Source: Cenococcum geophilum 1.58
Taxonomy: Eukaryota > Ascomycota > Dothideomycetes > Gloniales > Gloniaceae
Reading direction: 5' to 3'
DNA: 64,000 bases
Assembly: GCA_001692895.1 (NCBI GenBank)
Contig: KV748210.1
Span: forward strand, 1,364,001 to 1,428,000
Shown here: positions 45,991 to 61,200 of the stretch, piece by piece
Numbering within the stretch: the stretch's first letter is position 1
Layout of the letters: the number at the start of each line of letters is the position of its first letter
The notes under the pieces: model-generated
Databases searched by the model: none
What the model was told of the DNA's origin: nothing
What the model saw: the letters and a program-made list of their open reading frames with translations, nothing else
Position numbers and translations under genes: made by a program

Positions 45991-48661
45991 TTACCCCCCC
46001 CTCCACAAAAGCCTGCCCTTAGGCTTTGTAGTCTATATTATGCTTATAGGGCATTCTTATCTTTATATTCTTCTAGTAGCTTATTATCTTTACTATGCTA
46101 GCACTCTATCTACTCGTTTAGGTACTTTAGGGGTCCTAGTTTATTAGGGTAGCGGTTATAGAATTCTTAAAGCTTATAGGGACTGCTAATAAAGTTCTAT
46201 ATAGGGTACTAGGTAAGATTTAGGTTATAGCCTTTCTAACTAACGCGGTACTTTAGCGTTTTCCTTACTAGTTTACAGGCTAGTACTTCTTTAATTTCCT
46301 ATTTATTGTCGCCATTAACTTAAATTAGTAGGGGAGGTTTGTTCTTTTATCTAGGCAATAGGTTATTTATAGCTTTCTGTAGTTTATCCAGCGAGAAAAT
46401 AGGGTAAACCTTAATTAAATCCGGGAGCTTTACTTTGTATAAGTTACCTATCTTCTTAAGGACTTTATACGGTCCCGCTATCTAATAGTCTAGCTTATAG
46501 CTAGGCCGTTCCGTCTTCCAGTTCTTTATCATAACCTAGACTATATTGCCTACGGTAAAATCGGGTTCGCGCCTATGCTTATTTGCCTACTATTCCATTA
46601 ATTTCTAGGCCTTTTCTAAATTTATATGGGCTACTGTCTAGGCTTCCTCTAAGCGCTTGGCGTACTGCTGGGCTTCCTTATAAAACAGTTTCTTATATAT
46701 AGTCCATAGTTCTTCTAGTCTATCCTAGTTAAAGCTTATTTAGGGTAAATACCCTATTTCTAGTTAGATAGGTGTAAATCCCGTAGAGTTATAGGGTAGG
46801 GTCGCCTGGGCGTAGTCTATTAGGGGTAGCAGTTTGCCCTAGTTATTCTAGAAGTAGTTAATAAAAGGCCGGAGTCTCTAATCTAAATATTAATTTACAA
46901 TTTCTGTCTGGCCGTCTGTTTAGGGGTAGTATACTATAGAGAGCTTTAGCCTAATACCTAGGATCTAGGTAAACTCGTTCTAGAAGGCTAATATAAATTA
47001 TAGGCTGTAATCGGATATAATAGTATCTAGTAGTCCATAAATGCGGTAGACGTAGTGGATATATAGTTGGGCCGCCTCCTTAGCATTAATATTCTTATAA
47101 TAGGGAATTAAGAACGGGCGCTTGCTAAAGCGGTTAATTAGAATTATAACTATATTATATCTGTCGCGGTCTATTAGTAGCTTATAGAAGTCTATAGAGA
47201 TATACTGCTAGGGGCGGTTAGGTATTGAGAGAGGTTTTAATAATCCTAGGGTCTTATCTTATGGAATTATAGATCTACGGCAGCTGTCGCAGTTCCGTAT
47301 ATAACGGTTAATATCTATAACTATTCTAGGCCAGTAGTAGCGGTTACCAATAATCTTACGGGTCTTATTTTTTCTAGGGTGGGCCGTAGAGACCTAGGTA
47401 TAAGCTTTAGCAATAAGCTAGGTCCGTAAGTTCTATTCCTTAGCTACTACTAGCTGTTCCTAATACTTAAGTAGTCCATTTTTAAGGGACTATAGGCTAG
47501 TAATATTCTTTACCTTTTTATAGTATTCCTGTAGAGAGGGGGTTGTTTAGTTAGCCTATAGTAGTTTATTAATAAGGTTAAGTTTGGAGGAGTTAATAGA
47601 ATATATCTTGGCGCCTAAGGAGTCTATGCTTAGTTCTGCCTGTATCCGGGGGTTAAGGTATTTTAGTTATAGTAGCGTTTAGGTCTATAGTAAGATCTTC
47701 ATAGTTGTCTGGTTATCTAGGTCTTGCTTACGCCTTATAAGAGCGTCCGCACGGTTTATAGCGCCTAGTTTATATATAATTAAGAAGTTAAATTAAGATA
47801 GGGTATCCGCCTAGTGTGCCTGTTAGGCTATAAGGGCCTTAGTTATTATAAAGTATTCTAGGGCCTTATAATCTAAAACTACCTTAATTAGCTTAGGGGT
47901 CCCCTCTAGCTATATACGCTAGTGCTAAAAGCTAGAGATAATAGCCAGCATTTCTTTATTATGGATGTAGTAATTTAGCTTAGCATCTATTATAGTCTTT
48001 AAATAGTATATAATAGGGTGCCACTCTCCGTCTGGTTGCTTCTGGGAAAAAATACTAGCTATCGCGCCATCTAAGGCATTAGTTTCTAGTATTAAGGGCC
48101 GTTTTAGGTTAAAATAGGTAAGTAAGGGAGCCGATACCAGCCGTTTCTTAAGCTTATTAAAGGCCTGCCTATATATAGCGTTAAAGTGGAAGGGTTAGTC
48201 TTTTCTAGTAAGATAGTTAAGAGGCTAGGCGATTCTACTGTAGTCCTTAATAAAGTATTAGTAGAAGTTATAAAATCCTAAAAAGAATTATACCCCCTTT
48301 ACGGTCCGTAGGGGTGCCTACTAGTTAATTACGGCCGTTTTCTCTAGGTTGGTTTTAATTCCGTTTATACTAATAATAAAACCTAGGTACTTTATACGCT
48401 TAACACTAAACTCTAACTTCTTAATATTAACCTAGAGGCTAGTCTTATAGAGCCGTTATAGGACTTTATAAATATGCTCCTTATGTTCTAGCTTATTTTT
48501 AGAGTAGATTATAATATTATTTAAATAGGCTGTATAGAAATCGTTAAGGTAGTTAAAGAGTACATTATTTATATACCGCTAGTATATAGCTAGTCCGTTA
48601 GTTAGTCTAAAAGGGAGCACTTTATATTTATATGTTCCGTAATAGGTTTAAAACGTAGTAA
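45790..48661 (-). mobile_element. Ty3/gypsy chromovirus (second family), 3' part, RIP-mutated
   Basis: Minus-strand element of which only the 3' part is in the window: 3' LTR (45790-45990), polypurine tract (minus-strand GGAGGGGGGG at about 45,994-46,003), integrase with a C-terminal chromodomain-like segment (about 46,150-46,290, ending in EFYNRYPNK and GPLKYLNE), RNase H, and reverse transcriptase up to the YLNNIIIY motif (about 48,507-48,540, from YLDD). It stops abruptly at 48661, where the next element begins, so its 5' part should lie beyond 64,000. Many stops. It is related to, but different from, the RT fragment at 6.1 kb. Confidence 0.75.
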
Positions 48662-49087
48662 TGTTACGAACGCTTTAAGTACGATGTTATAACTACTTGG
48701 AGAAGAGACGGAAGAAGCTAGTTAGTTAATTTAAGCACGGTTTAGGATAGAGCCGATAGAACCATATAACGAGGAATAGTAACTAAGGTTATATAATATA
48801 ATCTATATAATCTGTATAATCTATATAATCTGCGATAGAGTAAATAAAGCACGCGTATATTACATATAAGAAGGATTTTATAGAAATACGGTTATGTATT
48901 TAAGAACCCTTAATCCCTACCTAGATAGTTCCTTCCTTATAGTAATTCTTAGAATACAATTAAAGTTAATCTATTAGGTAACCACTCCACTAGTTATTAT
49001 TACGTTGTTAACTTTTATACTTATATTTCCTATATACCTAGCCTAATAACGAGCCTATTGTAGTTCTTGCTATAAGGTTCCGTTATA
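48662..49087 (+). repeat. 5' LTR of chromovirus copy 2
   Basis: 426 bases from TGTTACGAACGC to GGTTCCGTTATA, the same length as both LTRs of the nested copy. The last dinucleotide is TA instead of CA, a RIP-type change. Confidence 0.85.
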
Positions 49088-49131
49088 TAATTATTACCTA
49101 GTTACAGTATTAATATAAGAAGTTAAATAAT

Positions 49132-52100
49132 ATGCCACTAAAAGCAGCCACTATAACGCTATTAACGGCAGCAACTACTTTAAGGATAGGAGGTAATATT
49201 AGTATAGCAGATACTAACTTATAGCAACCTATGACGGTTAGACAACTATAAAAAATAGTTAACTAACTAACAGCTAACTATATAGTATTAGAAGAAAGAC
49301 TTAATAGGATAGGAGCAGTAAAGATTAAGCTACTATTAATTAAGAGATTTATAGGAAAAAGGTTAAAGTTTAAAGAATTTCTTACGCAGATATACTTTAA
49401 GGTCTTATAGGAAGGAGTAAAGTTACCTATACCTGTGGATTAGATAGCCTACGCAGGACTATTCTTATTAGGAAAAGCACTTAAGTGGTTTAAACCTTAT
49501 CTTATAGAGATATAGGCAAATAGAATAACGACCACTAACTAAGATATGTAATTTATGTTCTTAAGCTAGGAGGGATTTATAAAATAATTTACGTAGATAT
49601 TTAGAGACCTAAAAGAAATAACTATAGTAAAAAGAAAACTCCAGAACCTTATATAACAAACTTTAGTAATTAAGTATATAATATAATTCCAGACACTAGT
49701 AATATAAGTAGAGTAGAATAATAGGGCGCTTATAGCACAGTATAAATAAGGACTTAAGGCTAAAGTCTAGGACGTAATTATTCTAATAGAAGATATAGAC
49801 ACCCTAAGGGAATTAATAAATTAAGCGATTAAGATTAATAATAGGATCTTCTAAAGGGAACAGGCTAAGAGAGGCTAGAATAGAATTCTATAGTTATATA
49901 AGGCGTAAAGCACGCAACAACTAAAGCCAAATTAGAAAATATAGTATAGCGTAGAGCTAATAGACCTAAGTGGTACTAAAGAAGCCTATAAGAGAGGAAG
50001 TAAACTATAAAAACCTAGAGGATAAGGATTAGGTAATTAAAGGTTTAAGAAGTAGAGGCCGAATTAGGGATCTTAATAGCAGAAGATATTTAGGCGGACT
50101 CTATAGCAAGAAAAATGGTTTAAAGAGGGAGCTTATATAAATTACGGAAAACAGGGTTATTATATTAGAGACTATAGAAGTAGGCAGAGTTACTATATAG
50201 TAAAGGGTATAAGACTAGTAGACGATATATATATATAAAGGGACGATAATATACTATAAGGAATAAAAGAATGTTTAATTAGAAGTTTTGTGTTTTATTA
50301 TAACAACGCATACTAAATTTATAAGGACGCTAAGTATAGCGCAAGCTATTAGCTATAGGAGCTAGTATTTATAGGATATAGAGGAACTAACAAACTAGTT
50401 CATAGATCGGATATTAAGGACGATAAATTTAACGTAGGCGAAGTATTTTGTGACAATAAGGTAATAAGGGCCGCTTACTAGGAGTAAGTAGACCTTAGAG
50501 ATATTATACTAAAGGTAGAGGATAATTCCACTATAGAATAGGGAATATTAATAGGGATTAAAACCCTACTAAACACGATGTCTATCGCTTTGCGAGACGT
50601 AAGAGAAGTAGGACAGTAAACTACTTCGGCACTTAATAAAGGCAAAAGGCTAAAGGCTTAAGATTCTTAAGACAAGATAAGAGATAACTAAGACTCTTAA
50701 AATGAGATAAGGCATACCTAAGGACCTATAACGGACGAAAACTAATAGAGTAGGGCAGTAGCTTAGTTTAGAAATATATAAATAAGCTCGGAATAAGAGT
50801 TTCCTATAGTATAAGATTCTTAAGACGAGATAAGTGAGATTTAAGACTCTTAAGATGAGATAAGAACACTACGGACGCCTAGTTAAACTAAGGCGGGAGC
50901 TAAGCTTAAGTTAGAAGTAAGTTTAGGATTAAAGAATCTAAGGGACTAAGATTTTAGAGTATAAATAAGGATACCTATAGGTAAGAGGTAAGGGGCTTCT
51001 TTATAGATTAGAGAATCTATAATATAAACAGCAGTTAAACTAGAAGATAGATATATAGACCTAGAAGACTTACTAGGGGAACGTAGTGTTTAGCCTAAAG
51101 ATTAAAAGTTTGATACTAGGATTAAGAAGTAAGATGACTTTAAGGATTAAAGCGTAAGGCGCAAACTAAAAGAAACTATGGAAGAGTTTAGGTAAAGAAT
51201 TATCGTATAGCAAGAATAGAAACTAGATAAGAGATCTAGCACATTAGGACGTATAAAGGATAGAGCACTAGTATAAAGAATTATTAATAGGCTAAGAGTA
51301 GGTATACTAAGAGCTAAATAGCTTACTAAACTAGAAAATAAAGAGGATCTAGGGATTTTAACTAGGTTTAAAGAATAATATATAAAAGGCTATTATAANN
51401 TAGTAATAANAAGATACTTCCTTANNGACANNCNNTATATACTCTAGTAGCTNTACTAAAAGTNGTATAGNNANAGNCATAATAATAAGTAGGAAGATTT
51501 CTATATATAGTTAGATAAAAAAGTTATCTAAGACTACCCAATTATAGAAAAGGCTATAATGTATATTAAAGGAGCCTTAATTATAACGTTAAAAGATTTA
51601 GAGGAATATTTAGAGGACTAGAGAAGCAAGAGACATATCTTAGTACCTATAAGTAAAGCCGTAATATTTAGATCAGCATAATATAGGTTTAAACTTAGAG
51701 ATAAAAATAAGCTAAGAGTTAACCTAAAGCACCTAGTATACTATACGTTATTATAGATTATATATATAGACGATATATGCGAAATACATAAGAATCCAAA
51801 GAAAAAGAATTGGAAATACTTTATAAGGATATACTAGATAATAGATAAGTAATAGTATAGGAATACTAAATATATATATAGATAGCATCCAGTAGAGGTC
51901 TAAGAGGAAGGAAGTTTAGTACTTTAACTAGGAAGATTCTTTATAGAAAAATACTTAGATAGACAATAGTAGTAGAAATGCCCAGAAAACACGTGTCTAT
52001 AGTATATTAAAGATAAAAAGCGAACTAGGCATTAGCTAAAGAGTAAACTAAGTACACTAAAATTAAGCAGCTAATAGTTAGGAAAAATAGAGGCCTATAG

Positions 52101-54866
52101 AACCAGAGGGAGCTAGTAGTAGAGCCTTAGACCCTTAAAGGAATTTAAGGATAACACCTAAATTTACAAATTAAGTAGTAAGATTAGTAGTTTAAAGCGC
52201 TAATAGATAGTAGAGTAACGCGAAACTATATCTCACTAGTAGTAGTTAAGAGAATAGGACTACCTTATAGACAAAAGAAGTAACCTTACCTATTAGTTAC
52301 GATTTTAGGAGATCTAATAACCTATAAAGGAGGGATCATTAATCTTAAAATAGGACCTATTTAGATAACTATTAAAGGAAGATAAATTAAGATGTCTTTT
52401 AATATTCTACTATTAGGATGGGATAAGGCAGTACTAAATATACCTTAGTTACAGGAATATAATCTAAGGATTAATTAAATTACAGGTTAGGTTAATATAA
52501 GAGATACTTAATACTATAAAATGCGATAATAAACTAAAATAGTATAGTACTAAGTAAAAGCAACCTATAAAGAAATAAAAAAAAGACTAAGTTATATACT
52601 AAAGAGATACTATAAGTATAATAAAAAACTATAGTTACCGGAAAGTAAAAAGCTATTAGAATATATAGTATAGGACTATAAGATAGAGTTAGAACTAGGA
52701 ATAAGTCTAAAGTTCTTTCTAATCTATAAGCTTACTAAAGAAAAAGGTAGAGCGTTAAAAGAGTTTATCTAGAAGAACCTATAAAAGGGATATATTAGAC
52801 TATCGCAGTTATTAGCAGGTTATCCAGTACTATTTATACTAAAGAAAAATAGTAAACTAAGGCTATATATTAACTATAGNCAGTTAAATAGTATTACTAA
52901 AAAGGATAGGTATCCTTTACCCTTAATTAGCGAAATCTAAGATAGAATAGGTAATGCGTAAATCTTTATAAAGATAGATCTAAAATAGGCGTACTATTAA
53001 ATTAGGATTAAGAAAGGCAATAAATAGAAGGCAGCCTTTAGGTTAAAGGAAGGACTATATAAACTATTAGTTATGCAATTCGGGCTTATAAACGCACTAA
53101 TAACGTTCTAGAAGCGTATTAATAATATATTAGGAGAATACTTAGATGAATTTGTTATAGTATATCTTAACAATATTATTATCTACTTAATAACTAAGGA
53201 AGAATACGGGGAATATGTTAAATAGGTTTTAAAGAGACTATAAGAGGAATAGATGCTAGTAGTAATTAAGAAATACGAGTTCTTTACTAGAAAGACCAAT
53301 TTTATTAGATTTATTATTAAACTAGGCCAACTTAGTATAGATCTAAAAAAGATTAAGGCTATAGTAAATTAGTAGGAACTAGAGAACGTTATATAGTTAA
53401 GATTATTCCTAGGGTTTTACAATTACTATAGAAGGTTTATAGCGCAGTAGTTAAAGAATATTAAGCTATTTACGCAATTAATAAAGAAAGAAGAACTATA
53501 GGCATAGGGAGAGAAGTAAAAGGAACTCTTTAAGAAAGTTAAAGAGTTATTTACCCAGGAGCCAGTTTTTAAGATCTATTAACTAGGATTAGAGACGGTT
53601 ATAAAAATAGATATATTAGACTATATACTAAGGGTGTGCTTTATATAAAGGTATTAAGATAGATAGCACCTAGTAGCATACTATAGTTGGAAGATAACAC
53701 TATTAGAGTTAAACTATAACATCTATAATAAGGAGTTATTAGGTATAGTTATAGTATTAAAGAAATAAAGAGTATTCTTATAAGGTATAGAAAAACTATT
53801 TATAGTTAAAATAGATTATAAGAACCTAATAGGATTCCTAATAATAAAGGAACTTAACTAAAAATAGGTTAGATGGGTAGAGATACTTATAGAATACCAT
53901 TTTAAGATTTAGTATATTAAAGGTACAGATAATACGCGGGTAGATACTCTAAGCTGTAAAGCTAAACTATAAAATAAGGAAAAGCCATTAGGGGCTTTAT
54001 TGCGAAAAAATATAGACGGATTAATTAGGTATAATTATCTAAAAATTATAGTAACTTAGGAAAATAATAAACTAAAGAAAGTCTATGAGATACCGGAAAG
54101 CTTTTAAGTATAAAGAATTCTAAAAGCATAGCTAGAAGATCTACAGGCGAATATATACAAAAATTAGAAAGTAAAGTATATCCTAAAAGGTATAGCAGAA
54201 TAGTTTATAGAAGACTTCTATAAGAGACTAACTTAAGGACACAATAGAGCTACAGGCTTAGTATTAAGACTTTAGGAGGAGTATATTATTAATAGAATCT
54301 AAAGGATAGCTAAAAAAGTTATAAGGGAATATCTAGATTACTAAAGAAATAAACTAATAAGGCATAGGCTATATAGAGGGCTACAACCTATTAAAATACC
54401 AGAGAAACTATAGGAGGTTATATTATAGGACTTTATTATTAAGTTACTAAAATTAAAAGATCCTATTACCGGATAAAATTATAATGCGATCTTAGTAATA
54501 ATAGATAAGCTTATAAAGTAGGGATACTTTATAGCGTGTATAGAAGAAATCTTAGCAGAAGATATTACTAAAATCTATATTAAAGAAGTATTTATAAGAT
54601 ATAGAGCATTAAACAAGATTATATTAGATAGAGATTTAAGATTTATAGCAGCATTCTAGGAAGTATTCTTAGCGGAGTAAGGAGTTTAAGTAGCAACTTT
54701 TACTACATATTACCTATAGACAAATAGCCAAACGGAAAGATTAAATTAGACACTAGAGCAGTATCTAAGGCATTATGTCAATTATGCACAGAATAATTAG
54801 GTATTACTATTACTAGTTATATAATTTATATATAATATAATACCTTAAGAAGGAATAGGCATATTA
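49132..54866 (+). pseudogene. Gag-pol remnant of the outer chromovirus, first segment
   Basis: Gag ATG at 49132, 44 bases after the LTR. Domain order is gag, zinc knuckle, protease, reverse transcriptase, RNase H, integrase core, as in Ty3/gypsy. Catalytic residues are damaged: the protease DSGA reads DSRV and the RT YLDD reads YLNN. The integrase is cut before its C-terminal part, which continues at 62,797. Translation is blocked by many TAG and TAA codons. Confidence 0.75.
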
Positions 54867-55292
54867 TATAACGGAACCTTATAGCAAGAACTACGATAGG
54901 CTCGTTATTAGGCTAGGTGTATAGGAAATACAAGTACAAAAGTCAACAACGTAATAATAACTGGTGGAGTGGTTGCCTAATAGATTAACTCTAATTATAT
55001 TCTAAGAATTACTATAAGGAAGGAACTATCTAGGTAGGGACTAAGGGTCTTTAAATATATAGCCGTACTCCTATAAAATCCTCCTTGTATATAATATACA
55101 TCTTATCTATATTAAACGTAGCGTTCCTTATATTTAACGCAGTTAATATATTTAACTATTATATAACTTGCTTACCATTCTTTATTATATAGTTCTACGG
55201 GTTCCATCCTAGACCGTACCTAAATTAACCAACTAGCTTCTTCTAACTCTTCTCTAAGTAGTTATAATATTATACTTAAAGCGTCCATAACA
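54867..55292 (-). repeat. 3' LTR of nested chromovirus
   Basis: 426 bases; minus-strand TGTTATGGACGC to GGTTCCGTTATA. Against the partner at 62366-62791 I count about 38 differences, all transitions, with no indel. Confidence 0.88.
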
Positions 55293-58200
55293 CCATCTCC
55301 CTCCTCTTTATCTTTGTCCTTAAAGATACTTAGTATCTCTAGGTCATTTACTAGAGGTATAATATCTATCTAATTAATTTAGTTAATATTATTACTTATT
55401 ATACCTAAAGCAATTTCTTCTCTATCTTAGGTTAAGCGTTACCTCCGTACTGTTTCCTTAATACTATTATTAGGTAAAGTAATAGCAATTCCTTACTCTT
55501 ATTATGCGAAAGAGGGGTTAAGTTATGTTATAATTGCGAGTCCTTTTAGTCGCCAACCCTCTTCTTGTTCTAAATGCACTTGCGCCAATATACGTTTATC
55601 CTATAATATTTATTCTATATTTAATGCTAAATATACGTAACCTATTACTCTTAATAGTTGTCTAGTTCCCTAATTAATTTGTCTTAGGGTCTTATATTTA
55701 ATCTATTACTGCAAAGCTTAATAATAAGCTAGCCTCTACGCTGCTTAAGGTTTAGCGTGCCTTAAAAAAGTCCGCACGTGTCCTTAAAGCTTAATGTTTA
55801 GCTTATACTTATCTTTAGCGTCTAGAATGTGTTTATAAGAAGGTTTATTTAAAGGAGTAAAAGCTTATTTAATAAGGTCTTTAGGAACTAGGTAATAAAA
55901 GAACGGATTCTCCTCTAATAGAGAAGGAAATAGATCTAAGTAGTTCGGCAACTGCTCTTCTTAGATCCCCCTTAGGTAACTTATTTTTTAGCAATCCTTC
56001 TTTATTAATACTGCCTAACCTAATCTCTTCTAATACTCCTATACCTTTCCTATAGTGTTCTTTAGATTCTCTAGTAGCTTTTAGGTAGTCTTAGTATAGC
56101 CTATCTACTTAACCTTATACTATATTTCGTTGTTAGTGTCTTTATAATTAATAATCCTTAAAACTTACTATTTATCTTCCTCCTATCCTCTATACGTATC
56201 TACTTTATAGACTAGTAGCTTAACATTCCTATATGCTAGCTCTAGCATTACAATATGCTATATAGGGTAGATCTTTATTTTAGCTAATAGGTTTAACTTA
56301 AACGTAACTAGTGAAATCCTCTGTATAATTTTAAAAGGTCCTAGTCTAACGTAGTCCAATTTCTTACTTAGTCGTTAACTCTTAAAATTTTTGTATAGTA
56401 GCTATACTTTATCTCCCTCCTTAAGATCTAGTCCCTTAGATTTCTTAGCATTATAGTACCTTTTTATTCTTTCTTATACTTTCTTTACTAATTCTATAAG
56501 GTCTATATAAAGATTTATTAAATCCTTTATTCTCTTTTTAGCTGTACTACTTGTTTTCTTTACTTATTGTAGTAATAATAATATTCTTAGCTTATATCCG
56601 TAATTTGCCTTAAATGGTAATATACCTATCCCTTCTTAAGGTGTTATATTGTATATAAACTATATAACTAGTAATAGTAATACCTAATTATTCTATATAT
56701 AATTAATATAATGCCTTAGATACTGCTCTAGCGTCTAATTTAATCTTTCCGTTTACCTATCTGTCTATAAATAATATATGGTAAAAGTTACTACTTAAAC
56801 TCCTTACTCCGCTAAGAATACTTCCTAAAATACTGCTATAAATCTTAGATCTCTATCTGATATAATTTTACTTAGTACTCTATATCTTATAAACACTTCT
56901 TTAATATAGATTCTAGCGATATCTTCCGCTGAGATTTCTTCTATATATACTATAAAGTATCCCCACTTTGTAAGCTTATCTACTATTACTAAAATTGCGT
57001 TATAATCTTATCCGGTAATAGGATCCTTAGATCTTGGTAACTTAATAATAAAGTCCCATAATATAACCTCTTATAGTCTCTCTAGTATTTTAATAGGTTA
57101 TAGCCCTCTATATAGCTTATACCTCGTTAGTTTATTCCTTTAATAATCTAAATATTCCTTTATAACTTTTTTAGCTATCCTCTAAATTCTGTTAATAATA
57201 TACTTTTCCTAAAGTCTTAACACTAAGCTTATAGCTCCATTATGTCCTTAAGTTAGTCCCTTATAGAAGTCTTCTATAAACTATTTTGCTATACTTTTTA
57301 GGATATACTTTACTTCCCAATTTTTATATATATCCGTTTATAGATCTTCTAGCTATACTTCTAAAATTCTTTATACCTAAAAGCTTTCCGGTATCTTATA
57401 GACTTTCTCTAGTTTATTATCTTTTTAAGTTACTATAATTTTTAGATAATTATACCTAATTAATCTGTCTATATCTTTTTATAATAAAGCCCCTAATAGC
57501 TTTTCCTTATTTTATAGTTTAGCTTTACGGCTTAGAGTATCTACCCGCATATTATCTATACCTCTAGTATACTAAATTTTAAAATAGTATTCCGTAAGTA
57601 TCTCTACCTATTTAACCTATCTTTAGTTAAGTTCCTTTATTATTAGGAATCCTATTAGGTTTTTATAATCTATTTTAACTATAAATAGTTTCTCTATACC
57701 TTGTAAAAATACTCTTTATTTCTTTAATACTATAACTATACCTAATAACTCCTTATTATAGATATTATAGTTTAACTCTAGTGGTGTTATCTTCTAACTA
57801 TAGTATGCTACTAGGTGCCATCTATCTTAATACCTTTATATAAAGTATACCCCTAGTATATAGTCTAATATATTTATCTTTATAACCGTCTCTAGTCCTA
57901 GTTAATAGATCTTAAGAACTAACTTCTAGGTAAATAACTCTTTAACTTTCTTAAAAAGTTCTTTTTACTCCTTTCCCTATAGCTATAGTTCTTCTTTCTT
58001 TATTAACTATATAAATAGCTTAATATCCTTTAACTACTGCGCTATAAACCTTCTATAGTAATTATAAAACCTTAAGAATAATCTTAACTATATAACGTTC
58101 TCTAGTTCCTATTAATTTACTATAGCCTTAATTTTTTTTAGATCTATACTAAGTTAGCTTAGTTTAATAATAAATCTAATAAAATCGGTCTTTTTAGTAA

Positions 58201-61200
58201 AGAACTCGCATTTTTAATTACTACTAGCATCTATTCCTTTTATAGTCTCCTTAAAACCTATTTAATATATTCCTTATATTCTTCCTCTATTATTAAGTAG
58301 ATAATAATGTCATTAAGATATACTATAACAAATTCATCTAAGTATTCTTTTAATATATTATTAATACGCTTTTAAAACGTTGCTAGTGCGTTTATAAGCC
58401 TAAATTATATAACTAATAGTTTATATAGTCCTTCCTTTAACCTAAAGGCTGCCTTCTATTTATCGCCTTCCTTAATCCTAATCTAATAGTACGCCTATCT
58501 TAGATTTATCTTTATAAAGATTTACGCATTGCCTATTCTATCTTAAATTTCGCTAATTAAGAGTAAAGGATACCTATCCTTTCTGGTAATACTATTTAAC
58601 TGTCTATAGTTAATATATAGCCTTAGTTTACTATTTTTCTTTAGTATAAATAGTACTAGATAACCTACTAATAACTATAATAGTCTAATATATCCCTTTC
58701 GTAGATTCTCCTAAATAAACTCTTTTAACACTCTACTTTTTTCTTTAGTAAGCTTATAAATTAGAAAAAACTTTAAACTTATTTCTAGTTCTAACTCTAT
58801 TTTATAGTCCTATACTGCATATTCTAATAGCTTTTTACTTTCCGGTAACTATAGTTTTTTACTATACTTATAGTATCTCTTTAGTATATAACTTAGTCCT
58901 TTTTCTATTTCTTTATAGGTTGCTCCTACTTAGTACTATACTAACTTAGCTTATTATCACATTTTACAACGTTAAGTATCTTTTATATTAACCTAACTTA
59001 TAATCTAATCAATCCTTAAATTATATTCCTATAACCAAGGTATGCCTAATACTGCCTTATCCCGTCCTAATAGTAGGATATTAAAAAACATCTTAATTTA
59101 TCTCCCTTTAATAGTTATCTAAATAGGTCCTGTTTTAAGATTAATAATCCCTCCTCTATAGGTTATTAGATCTCCTAAAATTATAACTAATAGGTAAGAT
59201 TGCTCTTTTTGTTTATAAGGTAGTCCCATTCTTTTAACTACTGCTAGTAAGATATAGTTTTGTATTACTCTACTATCTATTAGCGCTTCAAACTATTAAT
59301 CTTACTACTTAATCTATAAATTTAGGTATTATCCTTAAATTCCTTTAAGGGTTTAAGGCTTTACTACTAGCTTTCTCTAATCCTATAGGCCTCTACTTTT
59401 CCTAACTACTAGCTGCTTAATCCTAGTGCACTTAGCTTACTCTTTAGCCAATACCTAATTCGCTTTTTATCTTTAATATACTATAGATACGTATTTTCTA
59501 GGTATTTCTACTACTATCGTCCGTCTAAGTATTCTTTTATAAGGAATCTTCCTAGTTAAAGTACTAAACTTCCTTCCTTTTAGACCTCTGCTGGATACCA
59601 TCCATATATATATTTAGCATTCTTATACTATTACTTGTCTGTTATCCAGTATATCCTTATAGGGTATTTCCAATTCTTTTCCTTCGGATTCTTATATATG
59701 TCGTATATATCGTCCACGCACGCAATCCATAATAACGTATAGTGTGCTAGGTGCTTTAGGTTAACTCTTAGCTTATCTTTATCCCTAAGTTTAAACCTTT
59801 ATTATACTAATCTAAACGTTGCGACTTTATTCGCAGGTACTAAGATACATCTTTTACTTCTCTAGTCCTCTAAACATTCCTCTAGATCCTTTAACATTAT
59901 AATTAAGGCTCCTTTAATATGCGTTATAGCCTTTTCTATAATTAGGTGGTCTTAAATAACTTTTTTATCTAACTATATATAGAAATCTTCTTACTTATTA
60001 TTATACCTCTGCCTATACTACTTTTGGTATAGCTACTAGAGTATATATAGCTTATCCATAAGGAAGTATCTTCTTATTACTATATTGTAATAGCCCTTTA
60101 TATATTGTTCTTCAAACCTAGTTAAAATCCCTAAATCCTCTTTATTTTCTAGTTTAGTAAGCTATTTAGCTCTTAATATGCCTACTCTCGGCCTATTAGT
60201 AATTCTTTATACTAGTACTCTGTCCTTTATACGTCCTAATATACTAGATCTCTTATCTAGTTTCTATTCTTACTATACAATAATTCTTTACCTAAACTCT
60301 TCTATAGTTTCTTTTAATTTATGCCTTACGCTCTAATCCTTAAAGTTATTTTACTTCTTAATCCTAGTATTAAACTTTTAATCTTTAGGCTAAACACTAC
60401 GTTCCCCTAGTAAGTCTTCTAAGTCTATATATCTATCTCCTAGTCTAACTACTGTTTATATTACAGATTCTCTAATCTATAAAGAAGCTCCTTACCTCTT
60501 ACCTATAGGTGTCCTTATTTATACTCTAAAATCTTAGTCCCTTAGATTCTTTAATCCTAAGCTTGCTTCTAACTTAAGCTTAGCTCCCACCTTAGTCTAA
60601 CTAGGCGTCTATAGTGTTCTCATCTCGTCTTAAGAGTCTTAAATCTTATTTATCTCGTCTTAAGAATCTTATGCTTATAGGAAACTCTATCCCGAGCTTA
60701 TTTATATATTTCTAAACTAAGCTACTACCCTACTCCATTAGTTTTCGTCTATTATAGGTCCTTAGGTATACCTTATCTCTTCTTAAAAATCTTAGTTATT
60801 TGGCCTTTTGCCTTTATTAAGTGCCGAAGTAGTTTACTATCCTACTTCTTTTATATCTTGTAAAGCGATAGACATTATATCTAGTGGGGTTTCGATCCCT
60901 ACTAATATTCCCTATTCTATAGTAGAATTATCCTCTACCTCTAGTATAATATTTCCGAGGTCTACTTACTCCTAATAAGCGGCCCTTATTGCCTTATTGT
61001 TACGGAATATTTTACCTATATTAAATTTATCGTCCTTAATATCCGATCTATGAACTGGTTCGTTAGTTCCTCTATATCCTATAGGTGCTAGCTCTTATAG
61101 CTAATAGCTTACGCTATACTTAGCGTCCTTATAAATTTAGTATGCGTTATTATAACAAAACGTAAAACTTCTAATTAAACATTCTTTTGTTCCTTGCAGT

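Larger units (their letters stand above)
48662..54866 (+). mobile_element. Ty3/gypsy chromovirus copy 2 (outer element), first segment, RIP-mutated
   Basis: Plus-strand element starting with a 426-base LTR. Gag begins at 49132 (MPLKAATITLLTAATTL); a decayed zinc knuckle NYGKQGYYIRDY lies near 50,137-50,178 (Cys changed to Tyr); protease LIDSRVTRNY (from DSGA) near 52,200; RT near 53,020-53,190 with YLNNIIIY; RNase H about 53,690-53,960; integrase with DRDLRFIAAF and TNSQTERLN near 54,610-54,740. Stops are frequent in all domains. The element is interrupted at 54866 by an insertion and resumes at 62792. Runs of undetermined bases lie at about 51,399-51,476 and at 52,880. Confidence 0.85.
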
